This document shows positions 59,587 to 64,000 of a stretch of DNA of 64,000 bases, one piece after another (the first letter of the stretch is position 1; each line of letters opens with the position of its first letter). The translations under genes were made by a program, and so were the position numbers. The DNA comes from Abelmoschus esculentus (lineage: Eukaryota; Streptophyta; Magnoliopsida; Malvales; Malvaceae), in the NCBI GenBank assembly GCA_035048815.1, contig JAUCBN010000036.1, positions 1,374,001-1,438,000 on the forward strand. Direction: 5' to 3'. Below the pieces are notes generated by a model, which worked only from the letters and a program-made list of their open reading frames with translations, was not told where the DNA came from and did no database searches.

Positions 59587-60180
59587 AGGGATGATAATGA
59601 AACGGGTTTAGATCGAATTTGAATCGAATTTTATAAAATCTAAGTTCAATCCAATTAATAATCAGATTTTTAAAAAAATCAAAGTCCGAATCCAAGTCCA
59701 ATTATATAAATCAATGTCCAATCCAATAAAATTTCCAAAATTCAAATCCAAATTCGAAAATTCAAATCCAATTATTTTTTAAGTAACAACTCAAACAAAT
59801 CCATTAGCATTTGACGTTTTTAACTATCAAGTTGTTTTTTTTCACTAAAGCTCAACAAAAGCCTATAAAATAAGAGAAAAACATAAATATAATTATAGAA
59901 GATATTAATCATCTAAAATATTAATCGTATATAAACATAATTAATATTTTTAAATCAAAAAATTTTAAATATTTTTATTCGGATTAATATATGGATCAGA
60001 CTCATATATGATATAGATTCAGATTGAATTCGGATCGGATCATAGCAATATCCATATTAAATATTTGATCTACATTCTATTAGGACTTTGACTTTTTTCG
60101 GATTTAAATCTGTATTTTTGTAAATCAAATTTGAATCGTATTTTTTCTTCAGATCGAATTCAAATTATATTATCATCCCT
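59587..60180. mobile_element. Element with AGGGATGATAAT inverted ends
   Basis: Starts AGGGATGATAATG and ends ATTATCATCCCT, a 12-bp perfect inverse. The 594-bp body is made of degenerate 'tccaattcaaatcgaatt' phrases and is non-coding. The same ending and composition appear at 20300-20690 and, less clearly, at 32610-32820 and 54660-54810. Confidence 0.55.
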
Positions 60181-61042
60181 ACGTATCATAGAAAAAAAAA
60201 TCAATATTCAATGAATAACTTTAGTTAAAAAATAATTAATTTGAAGTAGGGACCACCTTGACACCGAAATTACTTTATTTTTTCTGTCGGATTTTTTTTA
60301 AAAAGTAAAACATTTATTAATCAGAAAATGAAATAGTCGTTGACGTTGACATTTCTTTCCCACGGCAGTTTGCAAAAACATAGCGGGTGAAAATTAACTA
60401 AAAAACAACGGCGTTTCAAATTAACACCAACAAATTATGGTTAAATTCTAAAATAATCCCTCTAGTATTATATTTTTTTGACATATCTAATCTCTTTGCT
60501 TTAATCTAACCAGTCTAATTTATATTTCTTTAAAATATGTATTTTCATACATTAAAAAGTGAAATATTTATATCCAATAGTATAAAAAATTCAAGATATA
60601 TATACCAAATAACCATGTGTTCAGGAAAAAATGTCAAACTAATTGACAAAATTAACAAATAAAAGTTGATATTTTAATTGAAAATACATTAGGGACTAAA
60701 TTTACAAAAATGTATGATACAAAGACCTTTTAGAAAAGTTTGACCAAATGTTTTGAAAATAGTAAAAATTGTTTAAGTCAAAGAAACGGTGCCGTTTGGA
60801 GAGGTTGATTGATCGTTCTCGCTGGTTTAAAGGGCAAAACGGACTTGAAATTGTCACAAGTCAAATACAGTACAATCCAAGGTGTGAAATCCGACGCGCT
60901 CTTCCTCTCTTCTCTCTCTGTTTGTTTTCCTTTGTCACGAGCTTCTCGATTCGAGTATCAAATCAGTTTAAGCTTCTTTTTGTGCTTTCGGAACGTAAAA
61001 ACGGTGCCGTACGTTAGCTCGTGATTGTTCTGAGAGAGGCGG
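60181..61042. other. Spacer and promoter of the VAP gene
   Basis: AT-rich, with the VAP leader from about 60880 (CT-rich stretch 'ctcttcctctcttctctctc'). No gene recognised. Confidence 0.4.
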
Positions 61043-63284
61043 ATGGCGATAGAATCCGACCAGAAGTCACCGTCCGATGGCAAAGTTTGGGGTTTTTTCA
61101 AGCTGCCGTTTAGACAGACCGGGAACGGTACGACGTCTTCTTCTTCCTCGGCTTCGCAGCTGCATACTCAAAGTCAATCTCACGTCGAAGGATCCAACCA
61201 TCACGGCTCCGCTAACTCTGTTTCCTCCGTCGCCAAGTCGCTTTTACCGACTCGTCGCCGGTTGAAGCTTGATCCGGCTAATAAGCTTTATTTTCCATGT
61301 ATGTACACTTCTTTGCAGTATTTTCAGATTCTAAATTTTCCTTTTGTTTGATGCTTATTTCTGAATAGACATTAAATTAAAAAGAGAGAAGAATTTAAGA
61401 GTAGAAATTTCTGAGAATCAATATTTTTTTTATTAAAGTGAAATAATTTGACTTAATTCAGGAATTTTGCTTTTTGATTCATTTCAGAAGGAATTGTATA
61501 AAGATTTCCAGGTATTGGAAATAATTAATTTTAGTTTTCAATTATCTTGTTCTTAATTGTTTATTTTGTTTCTCCAAGATGAACCTGGCAAACAAACGAG
61601 GAGCGCGGTGAGGATAAAAAACACGAGCAAGTCATATACGGCTTTCAAGGTAAAACCTTAAACCTTCGGGGGGGAAAAAATCCATTTTTGCTTAGATTTT
61701 TTTCGTCTTTCTTGTTCATGTTTGCTATATTATTGCTTTGATTTGCAATGAACCTTCTTGTTTCTGTTGGTTTAGTTTCAAACCACTGCACCGAAGAGTT
61801 GTTTCATGCGCCCACCGGGTGCTATTCTTGCCCCTGGCGAAAGCATCATTGCAACGGGTAATTGCTTTTTACATGTATGTTACTGTTCATCATGTTTTCT
61901 GAAAAATTCTTATGATTCTCTTCCTGGTTTGAACTTGAATGGATTTATCAGTTTTTAAGTTTGTGGAGCTACCTGAAAATAATGAAAAGCCAATGGAACA
62001 GAAGAGCAGGGTTAAGTTTAAAATTATGAGTCTCAAGGTGAAGGGTCCGATGGACTATGTTCCCGAGCTGGTGAGTTGAACTTTTCCTGTGTAACTGTAT
62101 TTTCAGAAGATACACATGTTTTCCATTTTCTATCTTGATGAGAAAGAATAATAAGACTTTACAGTTTTACCATATTTAGATGCTAATGAGCTTATGATGA
62201 ATCATGAATATAAATAATAATATTCTATTGATGCATATAATATTTACATTGTGGTTAATAGTGTTTACAATTAGCCTACAAATAACTTTATGGGGATGGC
62301 AATACAGATAAACAGTTCTATAGTTTGATTTGGATTCTTGTATTTCCAGAGCTTTATAATTTGAAGCATAAAATGTCACTATAGAACAAAACTTCTCTAT
62401 CCAAATATTCTTCTTTATGGGAATTGTACCTTCTGCCTGTAACATAAAAAGAAACTACTATGCTTTATGGAAGATATGTTTCTTATTTTTATTTATTTCC
62501 TTTGCAATTTTGTGATCGAGATATCCTGTTGTTGCTGTAAATCGACTTTTGAAGGCAACATATGCCTAATCGGATAAGAATCCATTGAAAAGTTGATATT
62601 GGGCCCATTTTGATAGAGCGTGTTTTTTCAATCATTTTTTGTGTTGTCTAGCTGCCTTTCATGCACAATTGGAATTTTCTTTCACCATCTACATTATTGA
62701 TTTCTCTTCTGCCTATCTGATCTTTTTGTAAATCATGTAATTAATCTTTGGTGCCCGTCATTTGTAGTTTGATGAGCTAAAGGATCAAGTTGCAATGGAG
62801 CAAATATTACGGGTTGTTTTCCTAGATCCCAAGCGCCCCTGTCCTGTAAGTATTGCTACCATCTTCCTATCTTACACCATCAAATAATTCGTGCCTGACT
62901 GCCTATATTCATGCTTGCATGTCTACACTTAACACCTGCATGATACTTGTCGAGCATACCAAATTATCGAAACCAAGCAAACTAATTAGTCTAAATATAT
63001 CTGTGCTTAAGGTTCTGGAAAAACTGAAGCGCCAATTAGCTGATGCCGATGCCGCAGTTGAGGCACGCAAAAAGCCTCCGGAGGATGCTGGTCCGAGGCT
63101 CATCGGGGAAGGACTTGTGATCGATGAATGGGTAGGTTTTCTTGTAATCATCTGATGGAAATTATTCTTATAGATGTTTTACTTCCATGATATGAATTAC
63201 TTATGACCGTAAATTTACATCTTGCAGAAAGAGAGAAGGGAAAGATACCTTGCTCGACAGCAGGTTGAAGTAGACTCAGCTTAA
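61043..63284 (+). CDS. Vesicle-associated protein 4-type (MSP domain, VAP27-related)
   Basis: Seven exons: 61043-61298, 61579-61649, 61776-61857, 61952-62070, 62768-62845, 63012-63131, 63228-63284; 783 nt, 260 residues, all phases fit. A basic, Ser-rich N-terminus is followed by the MSP fold: LKLDPANKLYFPYEPGKQT, AVRIKNTSKSYTAFKFQTTA, PKSCFMRPPGAILAPGES and KFKIMSLKV. The C-terminus has a short coiled coil (VLEKLKRQLADADAAVEA) and ends ARQQVEVDSA. There is no C-terminal membrane helix, which is the pattern of plant VAP4-1/4-2 rather than VAP27. MSP proteins of this type bind short acidic peptides at ER contact sites. Gene looks intact. Confidence 0.92.
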
Positions 63285-63783
63285 AGCGGCCATTCTTGGT
63301 CAGTTGCCTTGTCCTGTGCTCGAAGTTTTATATAATCATCCTATGCTTATACCCCCTCGAATCATTTCATGTAACGCAAAGGGTGTTGTCTTGGAAGAAT
63401 GATTGAAAAAATTCCAAAATCATTTGTTGTAAAAAAAGAAAAAGAAAAGTGAAGGTGCATTTTATGTACTTGGAGCCTTAAGCTCAAAACTCAGCTAGTT
63501 CTTACTGTCTGCATTGTAGATAATGTGATTTTGTCACCACTCACCACCCTAAGAGGAAATAAAACTGTTCTTCATGGGGTGTAGTACACTAAACCTATCT
63601 CAAACTGCGTAGGAATGCATATGGATATTCAATAATTCGATGCGATGTCGTTTCGAGTCATCGATGATGGACAGTTAATGAGTTTTTTTTTTGTTGTTGT
63701 TGCTAATAATATACTGTGGTCATTACAGCTTAGTGGTTGCCACAATTTTTTACACAAATTGGAAATGCCCGACTCGAATAGAT
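63285..63783. other. 3' UTR of the VAP gene and spacer
   Basis: 3' UTR at the left; no gene recognised to the right. Confidence 0.4.
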
Positions 63784-64000
63784 AATTCTGGGAATAATGT
63801 GGACATAGAAAAAAGTTTTATTTAAATTATTTTCCATAAGAAATGATTGTTGATTTGTGGAAGTATTATACAAAATAGGTAATTCTGGGAATAATGTGGA
63901 CATAGAAAAAAGTTTTATTTAAATTATTTTTCATAAGAAATGATTGTTGATTTGGGGTAGTATTATACAAAATAGGTAATTCTGGGAATAATGTGGACAT
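63784..64000. repeat. 97-bp tandem repeat, runs off the window
   Basis: The unit starting 'aattctgggaataatgtgg' begins at 63784, 63881 and 63978, an exact 97-bp spacing. Copies 1 and 2 differ at only a few bases. The third copy is cut by the window edge, so the array may be longer. Confidence 0.9.

Noticed and set aside
1..64000. tRNA, rRNA or CRISPR arrays
   Set aside because: No cloverleaf with A and B boxes, no rRNA-like stretch, and no regularly spaced repeats other than the 97-bp array were seen by eye. A tRNAscan-SE run would settle the tRNA question.

Overview
This is nuclear DNA of a flowering plant. Genes are split by short AT-rich introns with GT-AG borders, spacers are AT-rich and full of small inverted-repeat transposons, and the families are plant-specific: cysteine-rich receptor kinases, S-domain receptor kinases, PsbQ, a class IVc bHLH and a PPR protein. 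The style fits a eudicot. My impression is Malvaceae (cotton-like), but that cannot be proven from the window.

The left part (1-13 kb) is a cluster of DUF26 genes. It holds a 3'-truncated CRK (runs off the left edge), a decayed near-copy of it (3.9-6.5 kb), CRK exon relics (7.0-7.6 kb), an intact CRK (8.4-11.2 kb), a CRK 3' relic (11.3-11.8 kb) and a secreted/anchored DUF26 protein (12.1-13.0 kb). The middle part (14.6-28.3 kb) holds six unrelated genes: an ILR3-like bHLH, a CXXS1-type thioredoxin-like protein, the photosystem II protein PsbQ, a short mitochondrial PPR protein, a DUF538 protein and a conserved protein of unknown function. Between them lie two related MITEs and a large fold-back element with telomere-like arms.

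The right-centre part (29-51 kb) is a cluster of G-type lectin S-receptor-like kinases (SRK). I call them A (+, damaged last exon), B (-, pseudogene), C (-, intact), D (+, intact) and E (-, intact, a more distant subfamily). Scattered relics include a 50-bp perfect hairpin made of a kinase exon. The right end (55-63.3 kb) holds a PB1-domain gene with an in-frame stop and a GC-AG intron, a run of non-autonomous transposons with readable target-site duplications, a VAP4-type MSP protein, and a 97-bp tandem repeat running off the window.

The two receptor clusters show active birth and death. Tandem copies differ by single-base lesions, splice-site losses, orphan leader copies, fused inverted fragments and likely gene conversion. 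The intact receptors are predicted plasma-membrane Ser/Thr kinases with apoplastic ectodomains (DUF26, or B-lectin/S-locus/PAN). The housekeeping genes between the clusters are not functionally linked to them. I found no rRNA or tRNA genes and no CRISPR, and nothing organellar or bacterial.
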